From an uncultured bacterium (GTDB lineage: Bacteria > Vulcanimicrobiota > Xenobia > Xenobiales > Xenobiaceae): DNA of 64,000 nucleotides. The position numbers were made by a program, and so were the translations under genes. The notes below the pieces were generated by a model. It worked only from the letters and a program-made list of their open reading frames with translations. It was not told the origin of the DNA and did no database searches. The stretch spans positions 1 to 64,000 of the forward strand of contig CAKUBG010000008.1 of assembly GCA_934636825.1 (NCBI GenBank). The letters run 5' to 3'. How positions within the stretch are numbered: position 1 is the first letter of the stretch; each line of letters starts with the position of its first letter. Below, one piece after another: positions 1 to 8,600 of the stretch.

Positions 1-100
1 TTGTTTGCAGATATACTCTACCACATGGGCGGTGCTATGGTTTTTTTATGTGTTCAACTTGATTTTACAATTAACATTAAACATTTTTTTTGCTTAACTG

Positions 101-129
101 TTGACAAAAGTTCCTCCCTTTGCTAATAT
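101..129 (+). promoter_or_regulatory. sigma70-type promoter of tRNA cluster
   Basis: A perfect TTGACA -35 box (101-106) is followed after 17 bases by a TAATAT -10 box (124-129). Transcription would start near 136, about 40 bases before the first tRNA. A short inverted repeat, GAAGTT/AACTTC (145-150 and 155-160), lies in the leader and could be a processing hairpin. Confidence 0.8.
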
Positions 130-177
130 TTCCGCGTTGCCTGTGAAGTTGTAGAACTTCTCAAGGTTCCCGGAGTT

Positions 178-254
178 GGGTCTGTAGCTCAGGTGGTTAG
201 AGCGCATCCCTGATAAGGATGAGGTCATAAGTTCGAGTCTTATTAGACCCACCA
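178..254 (+). tRNA. tRNA-Ile (GAT), copy 1
   Basis: The sequence folds as a 77-base cloverleaf. The acceptor stem GGGTCTG pairs with TAGACCC (last pair G-T), the discriminator is A, and CCA is encoded. The anticodon loop CTGATAA gives anticodon GAT, reading ATC/ATT as isoleucine. The T stem is ATAAG/CTTAT. The copy at 329-405 has ATAGG/CCTAT instead, a fully compensated base-pair change. It is the first gene of a cluster transcribed from the promoter at 101-129. Confidence 0.95.
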
Positions 255-328
255 CAACTTCTTCTAAAGTGCGGCGTCTGTTTGTCGGGCGCTGTGTTTT
301 AGGAAAAAGGGAATGGGCGACGAGACAT

Positions 329-405
329 GGGTCTGTAGCTCAGGTGGTTAGAGCGCATCCCTGATAAGGATGAGGTCATAGGTTCGAGTCCTATTAGACC
401 CACCA
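329..405 (+). tRNA. tRNA-Ile (GAT), copy 2
   Basis: This is a second 77-base tRNA-Ile with anticodon GAT in loop CTGATAA and an encoded CCA end. It matches the copy at 178-254 except for one compensated pair in the T stem. The 74-base spacer between the copies shows no separate promoter that I can recognise, so the two are probably co-transcribed. Confidence 0.95.
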
Positions 406-419
406 TATTGGTAGGTAGT

Positions 420-444
420 TATAGGAGCTCTTTGAGCTCCTATA
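420..444 (+). terminator. hairpin between tRNA-Ile and tRNA-Ala
   Basis: A perfect 11-bp stem (420-430 with 434-444) closes a TTT loop and is followed by TCATTTTT. It may be a partial terminator that lowers tRNA-Ala expression, or an RNA processing hairpin. The following T-run is interrupted by a C, so termination is not certain. Confidence 0.5.
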
Positions 445-469
445 TCATTTTTCCCAAGTTTATCAATTT

Positions 470-545
470 GGGGCTATGGCTCAGTTGGGAGAGCGCCTCC
501 CTTGCACGGAGGAGGTCGTCGGTTCGAATCCGTCTAGCTCCACCA
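470..545 (+). tRNA. tRNA-Ala (TGC)
   Basis: This 76-base cloverleaf has acceptor GGGGCTA/TAGCTCC, anticodon loop CTTGCAC (anticodon TGC, alanine) and encoded CCA. It is the last gene of the Ile-Ile-Ala cluster. Ile-GAT and Ala-TGC are the pair usually found in the 16S-23S rRNA spacer, but a terminator follows here instead of a 23S gene. Confidence 0.95.
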
Positions 546-550
546 GTTAA

Positions 551-577
551 AACCCCGAGCGATCGGGGTTTTTTTTA
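551..577 (+). terminator. terminator of tRNA cluster
   Basis: A GC-rich stem (AACCCCGA with TCGGGGTT) around a GCGA loop is followed by a run of eight T. It is a classic Rho-independent terminator six bases after tRNA-Ala. Confidence 0.9.
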
Positions 578-601
578 TTCCATCTTTTGGGCGGATTTAC
601 A

Positions 602-3600
602 ATGAAAAATTTGCGGCGATTTTTTAGTTTATTAGCTGTATTAGCCTTTTTGGCTATACCGGTTTTCGCTCAGAGCGCTTCCGAACCGTCAGCCAATGAG
701 GGAGAAAAGACAGAATTGGAGACGTCTGCCGCTTTTTCAGAACCTTTATATTGTGCTGGTTCTGGAGAAAATATTGACGTCACTTTTTCGGCTTCTGAGA
801 AATTGCTAAAATGCTTGACCTTGGATATTTACAACTTTGATATATCCTCGGCCTTATCTAAAAATCTTCCTATCAACTATGCCAATTTGAGTAGTGAAGA
901 TTTTAAACTTTTACAATTTGCCTTGAAGACCAAGCAAACCGTTTCTCTTTCTCAGGTCAAGGCCGTTTTGGCACAAGAAAGCGAAGCTAATAAAGTTTCT
1001 TCGCGCCATTACAGTCTGAGTTTGCCAAAGCTCAAAGATGATATTTACCTTTTAAGATTACACGATATTCAGAATAGAGAAAAAGACAGCTTTCAAATAG
1101 TCAGTATTTCTGATATACGTTTAGCTTATTTTAATCCCGGATCGTCTTCCGGAGTTTTATGGGTTCTGGATAGTAAAACCGGCAACCCTGTTTGTGCCGA
1201 TCAAGTTGTTTGCCAGACTTTTTCTCAAAATAAAAAATCCGCCCCTTTATCTTTAGCTTGCTCTTCCGGCGGCTTGGTAAATTTGCCTTCTTTTTCTGGA
1301 GACACCTCTGCTGTATGCTTTGTTACTAAAGGACAACAAAAAGCTTTAGCTATTTCTTATGATTTTTCACGTCTTTCCAAACGTTGGAAAGCTTTTTTGT
1401 GGTGCGATTCGCGTTCGGCTGCTCCTGGTCAAACTCTCACTTATAAGGCGGTGCTCCATGATATTTTTAGCGGTGCCGCTTTAAGTGAAAATACCAAAGA
1501 GGTCTTTCAAGTCAGTTTGCGCTCCTTGCGCAATGAAACTGTAGCTAAGTCAAAAGCTGCTTTAGGTTTTAGCGGCACACTCAGTGGTGTAATAGAGCTT
1601 CCCCAAAACTTGCCTCGCGAGCCTTATGTATTGATACTTGAAGACAGTCATGGAGCCAAAGTGGCCAGTTGCGGTTTAGCTAGTGCTCTGCCGGATTATG
1701 CCGATGTAAAGTTTAAAGTAGAGCCGGTTAAGCCGTTTTTTACTGTAGGACAAGATGTTTTGCTCAATGTGTCTCTAGCCGATAAAGACGGTTTGCCTAT
1801 AACTGGGCGTGAAGTTACTTTAAGCTTTAGCGTTTGCCAGGTAAAAGCCAAAGCCGGTCATGAAGTAGGCAGTTTGGGAGTAGAAGCCGACTCCAGCTTT
1901 ACTTCTTCGGCCAAGTTGCCTGCTCTCAAAACCAACACCAATTTAGCCGGTCAAGCTCAAGTAAAGTTTACCTGTCCGCCTTCTATTGATAGCGAGGCTC
2001 AGTTGGCTGTAGTCAGAGTTCAGGCGGCAACCAGGGGCGCACAAAATCGTCTTTATCGTTCAGTTTGCAGCTTTTCGGTAGTTTCTGCTCCTGGCTTTCT
2101 GAGTTTAAATGGACCTCAGGAAGTAAGGGCCAATTCGTTCGCTCAGTATTTAATTCAAGCTTCTAATTTTTCCGGTATGCCATTAGCCGGTCTCAAATTT
2201 GAAGTTTCTGCTTTAAGCGAAAGTGGTGAGTCTGTCGATATTGGTAAATTTACTTCCGACAAGAAAGGTTGCTGTTTGTTTACTTGGCAACCTACTGTGC
2301 AAGGACGCTATACTATATCAGTTAGAACCTTGGAAGGAGCGGGAGATACTTCCATTCAGAACCAGGCTTTCGATATAACTAAGTTGCAAGCAAGAAGTTC
2401 AGTATTTGTTTCTGCTGATGACGACAGCTTTGATATAGATGTTACTAAACATTTTGTCAAAGTCGGAGAAAATAGTGAAGTCAGATTATATACTCCTAGA
2501 GCTGTCAAAAAGGCTTTGCTTATTCTTGATCGAGACGGGATTTTGAGCCGTTATATAGTCAATTTAACTAACGGTCGGGCTTCTCTTACTTTGCCTTTTA
2601 AAAAGAAATTCGCTCCGGCTGTAAAAATTACGGCTTTAGCTTATTTTAATGGTGACTTTAAAAAGGCAGAAGAGCTTGTTTATGTACATGATGCAGAACA
2701 GATCTTTAATATAAAGGCTTCCTGGTCTAGTCGCCCTCTTAGCGGTCAGACAGCAGATTTGAGCTTAGTGTCTTTGGATAATAAAGGTGAGCGACTGGTT
2801 AGTTTGCTTAATGTGCGCCTTTTGGGACCAAAAGAACAGCCGTATTTGTGTCAGGATAGCATTTTTAACGCTTTTTGTTCTCCTGTCGATTGGAGAGAAA
2901 CAACGATTGGTTTAACTTCAGAAAGACAGGGTAAGTTTGCCAATACTTTAGCCAATTATATACCGGTAATTTTGTACCCTGAGAATAGTTGCCAAGAAGT
3001 AACCAAAGTGCGAACTGCTCCCGATAGCGGTGCGGCTGTTTGCTCTGTGACTATGCCCAAAGAAGAAGGTTACTGGAATTTGCTAGTTACTGGTGTAACT
3101 GAAGATGGCAAAATAGGCCAAACCGTATTGCCTTTTATTTTGAAAAAAGACATTGAAGTGACTGTGGTAGGGCCGACAGCTATAAATCGCGGAGATTTTG
3201 CCAAATACAGCGTCAAATTGCAGAATTGTACCGATAAAGAGCTCAGCTTTGCTATGTCTGTAAAAGCTGAGGACGACTCTGTATTACTGGTGCAAGATAA
3301 TCGCTCTGCCTCGGCAACCGATGCTGCAAAAATTACTCTTAAGGCGCGTGAAATTAACACTTTTAATTTTATGGTTAAGAGTGGTTTGCCCGGTGCTAGC
3401 AACATTGTAGTTGAACTTAAGGGCAATAATGGAATCGAACGCTACACACAGCCTGTAGAAGTTTTGCCTTTAGTGACAGTTTATTCTCAAGATGTCAATG
3501 CTCTTTTGCGCCGAGAAGCCGATTTGAAACTTGATAGTTTCCGCAAGGATTTTATCGGACGTGTTTTCGATCGCAATTTGAATATTGAGATTATGAATGG

Positions 3601-5086
3601 AACTGCCGGAGTTTTAGCTTCTTCTGTGCACAGTTTGAGTAACTTGTCTGCCAATAATAGTGAAGCTGTGCTGGCATCTTGGGCCTCTCCAGTTATTTGT
3701 AGTGCTCCTTTTATGAAGCACAATTTAAGTATTCCGACTTATTTCAATCTTTCTCCCGAACAAGCTCAAGACAGTTTGCTTTCATTGCAAATGGCTCAGA
3801 ATAAAGATGGAGGGTTTGGCTGGTGTTCCGGGTTAGCTTCCGATCCTATTTATACGGTTATAACGGTGCGCTATCTTAGCGCTTTGCGTGAAACCGGAAT
3901 TAGTGAAGTTGAGCCTTTGATTAAAGGCAGCGAAGCTTATTTGCAAAAAGTGCGCCTTAGCTTAAATTTAAATGAACGCTTGATCATTAGTTTAGCTTTT
4001 CAAAATCCCAAGATCTCATCTTCCGATTTGGAAAAAGCTTTACATAATGTAGACAGCTTGGATAATCCGTCTTTCATAGCTTTGGTGCGCTATTTAGAAT
4101 TAAATAATCGGCGCGGCGAAGCTAAACGCCTTTGGAAACAAGCTTCCAAACGCTATCAAGTGGACGAAAATTCTGCTTTTATCAGTGAAAGCGAATTGGG
4201 AGCTGAATCTGCCTTCTATTCCGGCAATTCTATTTTGAGTGATTGCAAAACTACTGCTTTGGCTTTAATAACCAATTTAAGTTTGGAAGGTGATAGCTCC
4301 AAGAGCAAGGCTTTACTCAATTGGCTCTTAGCTAATCGTTGTGGCCAAGCTTGGAATACTCCTTCCGATACTTTGGCTGCTTTAGAGGCTGTCTCTGCCT
4401 ACATGTATCGTTTCTATGAAGCTCCCAAAGATTTTAGTTACGGTATTTGGATCAATGGTAACGAGCTTGATAGTGATAACAGCTTAGCTGAAAAAAATGA
4501 TTGGCATCGCTCTTTCTCTTTGAGTGTAGCTCAATTGCCTGATAGTCCTCTAAATGTAAAAGTTATTAAGAGTGGCAACGATTTGGTGTGGGTGCATGTT
4601 CATGAGAGTCTTACTGTGCATGGTTTGCCTGAAGTAGGCTATAGAAAGGAATCACCTACTTCTTACATAGGTTCTGTTGCTCAAGCTCCTTTCCTTATAA
4701 GTAGTGAGTGTAAAATAATAGAATCACAAAAAGGTGAAGTTCATCCTATAGGAGAGGGCGTTTTTGGACGTTTAGGTGACACTGCTTTTATTAACCTTAA
4801 GGTTAGTGTCAAAGAAAACAGGCGTTACGCTGTCATTGATTTACCCTATCTTGGTGGTTGGGAAGTTTCTCAAGTTGAAGGTTTGAAAAATTTGAATGCT
4901 TTCTTCGATAAGCAAGCCAACCGTCTTTATGTAACTTTCTTACCTAAAGGAGAGTACATTTTTAAGCTCAAGGGCAAATTGATATATCAAGGTGAATTTA
5001 CTGCCAAGCCTGCTTTGTTGAAATTTGATAATGCGCCTTTTGAGTGTGCTCAGGCTGCGCCTTTCACTTTAGTTGTAGGAGAGTAG
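602..5086 (+). CDS. bacterial alpha-2-macroglobulin family protein, thioester-less
   Basis: A large exported protein of 1494 residues. The ATG at 602 is preferred over the in-frame TTG at 587 because GGGCGGA precedes it and a signal peptide follows (basic MKNLRR, hydrophobic core, cleavage near VFA/QS, no lipobox). Length and order fit bacterial alpha-2-macroglobulins: repeated macroglobulin beta domains, a helical region with a GGFGWC motif near residue 1070, and a C-terminal domain ending in a typical YIFKLKGKLIYQGEF segment. Family members trap proteases in the periplasm, often through a CxEQ thioester. Around residue 1025, where that motif should lie, the sequence reads SPVICSAPFMKH, so the thioester is absent. 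No class A penicillin-binding protein gene (pbpC), the frequent neighbour, is present. The family assignment is firm; protease trapping is inferred. Confidence 0.85.
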   Translation: MKNLRRFFSLLAVLAFLAIPVFAQSASEPSANEGEKTELETSAAFSEPLYCAGSGENIDVTFSASEKLLKCLTLDIYNFDISSALSKNLPINYANLSSEDFKLLQFALKTKQTVSLSQVKAVLAQESEANKVSSRHYSLSLPKLKDDIYLLRLHDIQNREKDSFQIVSISDIRLAYFNPGSSSGVLWVLDSKTGNPVCADQVVCQTFSQNKKSAPLSLACSSGGLVNLPSFSGDTSAVCFVTKGQQKALAISYDFSRLSKRWKAFLWCDSRSAAPGQTLTYKAVLHDIFSGAALSENTKEVFQVSLRSLRNETVAKSKAALGFSGTLSGVIELPQNLPREPYVLILEDSHGAKVASCGLASALPDYADVKFKVEPVKPFFTVGQDVLLNVSLADKDGLPITGREVTLSFSVCQVKAKAGHEVGSLGVEADSSFTSSAKLPALKTNTNLAGQAQVKFTCPPSIDSEAQLAVVRVQAATRGAQNRLYRSVCSFSVVSAPGFLSLNGPQEVRANSFAQYLIQASNFSGMPLAGLKFEVSALSESGESVDIGKFTSDKKGCCLFTWQPTVQGRYTISVRTLEGAGDTSIQNQAFDITKLQARSSVFVSADDDSFDIDVTKHFVKVGENSEVRLYTPRAVKKALLILDRDGILSRYIVNLTNGRASLTLPFKKKFAPAVKITALAYFNGDFKKAEELVYVHDAEQIFNIKASWSSRPLSGQTADLSLVSLDNKGERLVSLLNVRLLGPKEQPYLCQDSIFNAFCSPVDWRETTIGLTSERQGKFANTLANYIPVILYPENSCQEVTKVRTAPDSGAAVCSVTMPKEEGYWNLLVTGVTEDGKIGQTVLPFILKKDIEVTVVGPTAINRGDFAKYSVKLQNCTDKELSFAMSVKAEDDSVLLVQDNRSASATDAAKITLKAREINTFNFMVKSGLPGASNIVVELKGNNGIERYTQPVEVLPLVTVYSQDVNALLRREADLKLDSFRKDFIGRVFDRNLNIEIMNGTAGVLASSVHSLSNLSANNSEAVLASWASPVICSAPFMKHNLSIPTYFNLSPEQAQDSLLSLQMAQNKDGGFGWCSGLASDPIYTVITVRYLSALRETGISEVEPLIKGSEAYLQKVRLSLNLNERLIISLAFQNPKISSSDLEKALHNVDSLDNPSFIALVRYLELNNRRGEAKRLWKQASKRYQVDENSAFISESELGAESAFYSGNSILSDCKTTALALITNLSLEGDSSKSKALLNWLLANRCGQAWNTPSDTLAALEAVSAYMYRFYEAPKDFSYGIWINGNELDSDNSLAEKNDWHRSFSLSVAQLPDSPLNVKVIKSGNDLVWVHVHESLTVHGLPEVGYRKESPTSYIGSVAQAPFLISSECKIIESQKGEVHPIGEGVFGRLGDTAFINLKVSVKENRRYAVIDLPYLGGWEVSQVEGLKNLNAFFDKQANRLYVTFLPKGEYIFKLKGKLIYQGEFTAKPALLKFDNAPFECAQAAPFTLVVGE

Positions 5087-5093
5087 TTATATA

Positions 5094-5567
5094 ATGAGCT
5101 GTTGCCAAAATAAAAAAATATTTAGCTCTTCTTGGCGTTGCTTGCTGGGAGTTTGCCTTTTAGTTATGCTTGGAAGCTTATGGGCTTGCCGCGACTTATC
5201 TGTCTCTACTGAGCGCAATTTAAGTACGCTCTCTCCTCAGGAACTTTCTCTGTCTTTTGCTAAAGCAATTTTAGTTGATAATAATCGTACAGATGCTTTG
5301 CGTTTTGTCTCTGCGGAAATGGAAATGTCTGTAGATTCGCTTCTAGATATGGCTGGCGGCTCTGTAGAAAAAGTTGATGATTTGGAGGTCGCTCTTCAAC
5401 AGGGCGAAAGTCACAACAGCTATTTTTTGATAAGTACAAAAGCCACTAAGAGTAGCTTAGTTAAGCAAGTTACATTATTTGTCAAGATGAAGAGTTCGCC
5501 AGAAAAGAAGATTGACAGCTTTTATGCTCAGATAAAAAACAATCGAGGAGAAGTAATTGAACTCTAA
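5094..5567 (+). CDS. small putative lipoprotein, DUF4878-like
   Basis: A 157-residue protein whose N-terminus carries a hydrophobic segment ending in the lipobox-like SLWAC (Cys about residue 32), so it is probably a lipid-anchored envelope protein. The mature part (LSLSFAKAILVDNNRTDALRF and onward) resembles the small alpha+beta fold of DUF4878-type lipoproteins, but I cannot confirm the family. It starts 8 bases after the macroglobulin gene, with GGAGAG overlapping that gene's end as ribosome site. The two are almost certainly co-transcribed and may act together at the envelope. Confidence 0.75.
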   Translation: MSCCQNKKIFSSSWRCLLGVCLLVMLGSLWACRDLSVSTERNLSTLSPQELSLSFAKAILVDNNRTDALRFVSAEMEMSVDSLLDMAGGSVEKVDDLEVALQQGESHNSYFLISTKATKSSLVKQVTLFVKMKSSPEKKIDSFYAQIKNNRGEVIEL

Positions 5568-5578
5568 TTGAAGACGAA

Positions 5579-5626
5579 CGAAGGCCCCCAAATTTACTAG
5601 AAGTTTAGAAAATTTGGGAGCCTTCG
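5579..5626. repeat. long inverted repeat downstream of the lipoprotein gene
   Basis: Arms of 16 bases (starting CGAAGGCCCCC and ending GGGAGCCTTCG) pair with a single C/A mismatch around a 16-base loop. No T-run follows on either strand. It precedes the true terminator at 5648-5680 and may stabilise the 3' end of the upstream mRNA. Confidence 0.6.
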
Positions 5627-5647
5627 ATAATAGATAAGGTTGGATTA

Positions 5648-5680
5648 GGCGATTGGCTCTAAAAGCCAATCGCCCTTTTT
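5648..5680 (+). terminator. terminator of A2M-lipoprotein operon
   Basis: A perfect 11-bp stem (GGCGATTGGCT with AGCCAATCGCC) with loop CTAAA is followed by CTTTTT. It serves the plus-strand operon; there is no T-run on the minus side. Confidence 0.85.
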
Positions 5681-5688
5681 GTTATACC

Positions 5689-8600
5689 TTATTTAGGGAA
5701 ATAGACGTAGTACTCATTGCCATAGCCTTCGGGGTAGACATTGGCCAGATGATCGGAAGTCTCTTGGCCGTTACCTTGAGATACGTAGATATGACCATGG
5801 TAGCCGCCGTTATAACCACTGCCGGATCCATAAACTACGATAGCACCGGCGGGAAGTTGCTTGAGCTGGTCTTTAGTAATATCGGCGCTGGTAAATTTAG
5901 TGAAGCGATCGGCATATTTGGAATCGAGTTCACCTACGGCGCAGAAAGCGCTGGGGCCGCCGATGCTGACACCAAGTCTACTCAAAGCGCTGGAAACGCC
6001 GGCATAGCACCAACCTGTAGTATTACGATTTTGAGCTTCAGTCAGAGAACTCTGAGCAATTTGCAAACCAAATTCTGTGCTGCCGCTCATCAAGTCTTCC
6101 AAAGTGGGCTCGCTCATAGCTTTAATGGCCGCTTCAGATAAGGTACCGGCGGCAATGCGCTCGGCATAGCCAGTTTCCCTCTCCTTGGTGAGCTTGAGGC
6201 TGTACTCATCGGAGAGATACTGCCAACCTTCGGCGTCTTTAGCCATAGAGTTTACATTCTTCCATTCACGACTGTAAGGAGAGTAGTCGCCGGAAGCAAC
6301 TTCATTGTACTTCTCAGAGAAATTTTCGACATTGCGATTGGCCATATCGATTACATTATCGCGATACAACGAAGTGGTATCTCCCTTATAGCCACCACCA
6401 TTGGGAATGGTTTCCGGTTTACGCTCTGGTTCAACGCCAGGGAAGAGGGAAGGCAAAACAACACCTTCGTAGTCAGCGTAGTTACCTTCATCGAGAAGCT
6501 GAGTTGCCATTTCGCCACTCTCATCTTGAAGAGCAGCTAAAGCTACAGGGCCGTAGTCTCCAAACATAGATTTGGCAGTTTGCATATCCAAATCGGCGTC
6601 AGGATGTTTTTCCAAATATTCGGCAATATCTGTATAAGCGTCGGTGACACTCTGACAAGCGCCTTTGCGATCTAAAGCATTGACAGAGTCACGCATAGCG
6701 TAAGCTTCGGCTTTGGCATTTTCGGGGAGTTCGTCCACAGCCTTGTAAAACTCTACTTCAGATTCCGCTTCCAATACTTGATGGTATTGTTTGTCAGCTT
6801 TGACGCTGGCTGCCGTAGCTTTGGCGGCAGTTTGTACTAAGGCTCTGTCTTCGTCGGAAAGATCGTCTTTATCCAATAAACCTTTGGTGTAGTCGGCAAT
6901 AGCTTCTCTGACTACGTCGTTGACGTTGCGGCCGTCAGTATTGGCTATGGCCTCTTGGATATAGGCATTGGCACCGTCTTTCAGACCATCAGGTAAATTG
7001 TTTACCGCTTCGACAGCTGCATTTTCGGCAGAAGCTTGTTTTTGTTCGAGATAGCCGGAACCGGCTTCTAAAACAGCTTGAGCTTTTTCGTTATTGGGAT
7101 CTTGCTCTAAAGCTTCGCGGGCCCATTCGATAGCTTCGCCGGCTTTTTCCGGATCGGTAACATCGACAGCTTCTCTTTCATTGTGGAAGCTGAAAGGACT
7201 ATTCAGGCCTAAAGGATCGGGATTCTTAAGCTCTCCGGTAGGATTGCCGGCTGCGTTTAGGGCGTTTTCGAAATCTTTTTGAGCTTCTTCTTGACGCAAT
7301 TGCTGAACAGCACTATCTTGCTTTTCTTTCAAAGCAATCTGATTGTCCAACTGTCGGATAAATTGCTCTTGTTCAGTCTTTTGACTTTCCAAATCGGCAA
7401 TTTCAGCTTCCAAAGCTTGGAGCTGCTCGTCTTGCTCAATAGCTTCTTTGACAGCAGGATTGCCTTCTTGAATAGCGGCCATCTTCTCATCCATAATGGA
7501 TTGAGCTCTGGTCATCTGTTCTTCGTAGTTGGTCAGTCTTTGCTCTTGAGTAGCTTTTCTTCTTTCCAAATTGGAGTTTTTTTGCTCAAGCTTGGTAATT
7601 TCGCTCTGAATAGCTTTTTCTTCAGCTTTTAACTGATCTACTTTAGCTTGCAGCTCGGCTTTTTTAGCGTCGTATTCTGCCTTGGCGCTTTCGTAAGCCG
7701 CTTTAGCTTCTTTGTCATCACCGCTGGGAGCTGAAGGAGGAGTGAGAGAGCTCAATTCATTTTGGGCAGAACTCAATTCTGCACTCTTAGCTTGCTTTTC
7801 GGCAGCTTTGGTGTAAAGGCTCTGCTGGTTTTGAGCGATCTCTTGATTGGTTTGGTTGTTGTCTTGTTGGACTTTAGCTTTTTCTTGCTGAGCACGGTCA
7901 TAATCAGCTTTAGCTTTATCGTAGTCAGTCTGATTTTTTTGCTGCTCCACCTTTTGTTGAGGAGACAAACCATCGGTGCCGACTTCTTTAGCGACGTCGG
8001 CTTTGCGCTGGTTGATTTCAGACTTTTTGGATTCAACTTGTGAAGTAATGTCGCCGACTTTGGTTTGAGCTTCAGCCTTTTGCTGTTGCAAGCCTTGCAA
8101 GTCTTCGGCCATCTCAGGAACGTTGGAAGCTGAAGTAGCAGCTTCGGAAGCAGCAGCCGTTTGGCCAGTGCTGCCCACGCTGCCGGTACTACCTACACTA
8201 CCAGTGGAACCAACTGGACTGTAATTGCCAGTACCGCCGGAAGAACTTACTGGAGACGCGCCGCTGCTGCCGGAATTGCCTTGACTGGGTTGGCTTTGCT
8301 GAGTTTGAGGTGTTGACTGAGCGTTTTCGTTAGCTTGAGCTTGCTCAGCTTGCTTGGCTTCTTCTTTGGCTTTAGCTTCTTCGGCCTCTTTAGCTTCCTT
8401 AGCGGCTTTGGCATCTTTGGCGGCAGTTACTTCTTCGCCATTTTCGTACTGTTCCAGAGCTTTGTTGATACCTTCCATTTGCTCATCGGTCAGCTCTTCA
8501 ATGCCCAATTCGGAAAGAGTTTTGCCTAAAGAATCTACTTCTCCGGTGTCTTCGTCTTCTTCGCTTACCTCGCCACTTTGAATTTCTTCGGCCTTTTCAC

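Noticed and set aside
1..177. End of a 16S rRNA gene before the tRNAs
   Set aside because: No anti-Shine-Dalgarno or other 16S 3' sequence is present; instead a sigma70-type promoter sits at 101-129.
408..605. Reading frame of 65 codons through tRNA-Ala
   Set aside because: It overlaps the tRNA-Ala gene and its terminator and encodes no recognisable protein.
5653..6141. 162-codon frame antisense to the amidase-domain gene
   Set aside because: It is the complement of a clearly coding region with recognisable motifs on the minus strand and has no ribosome site.
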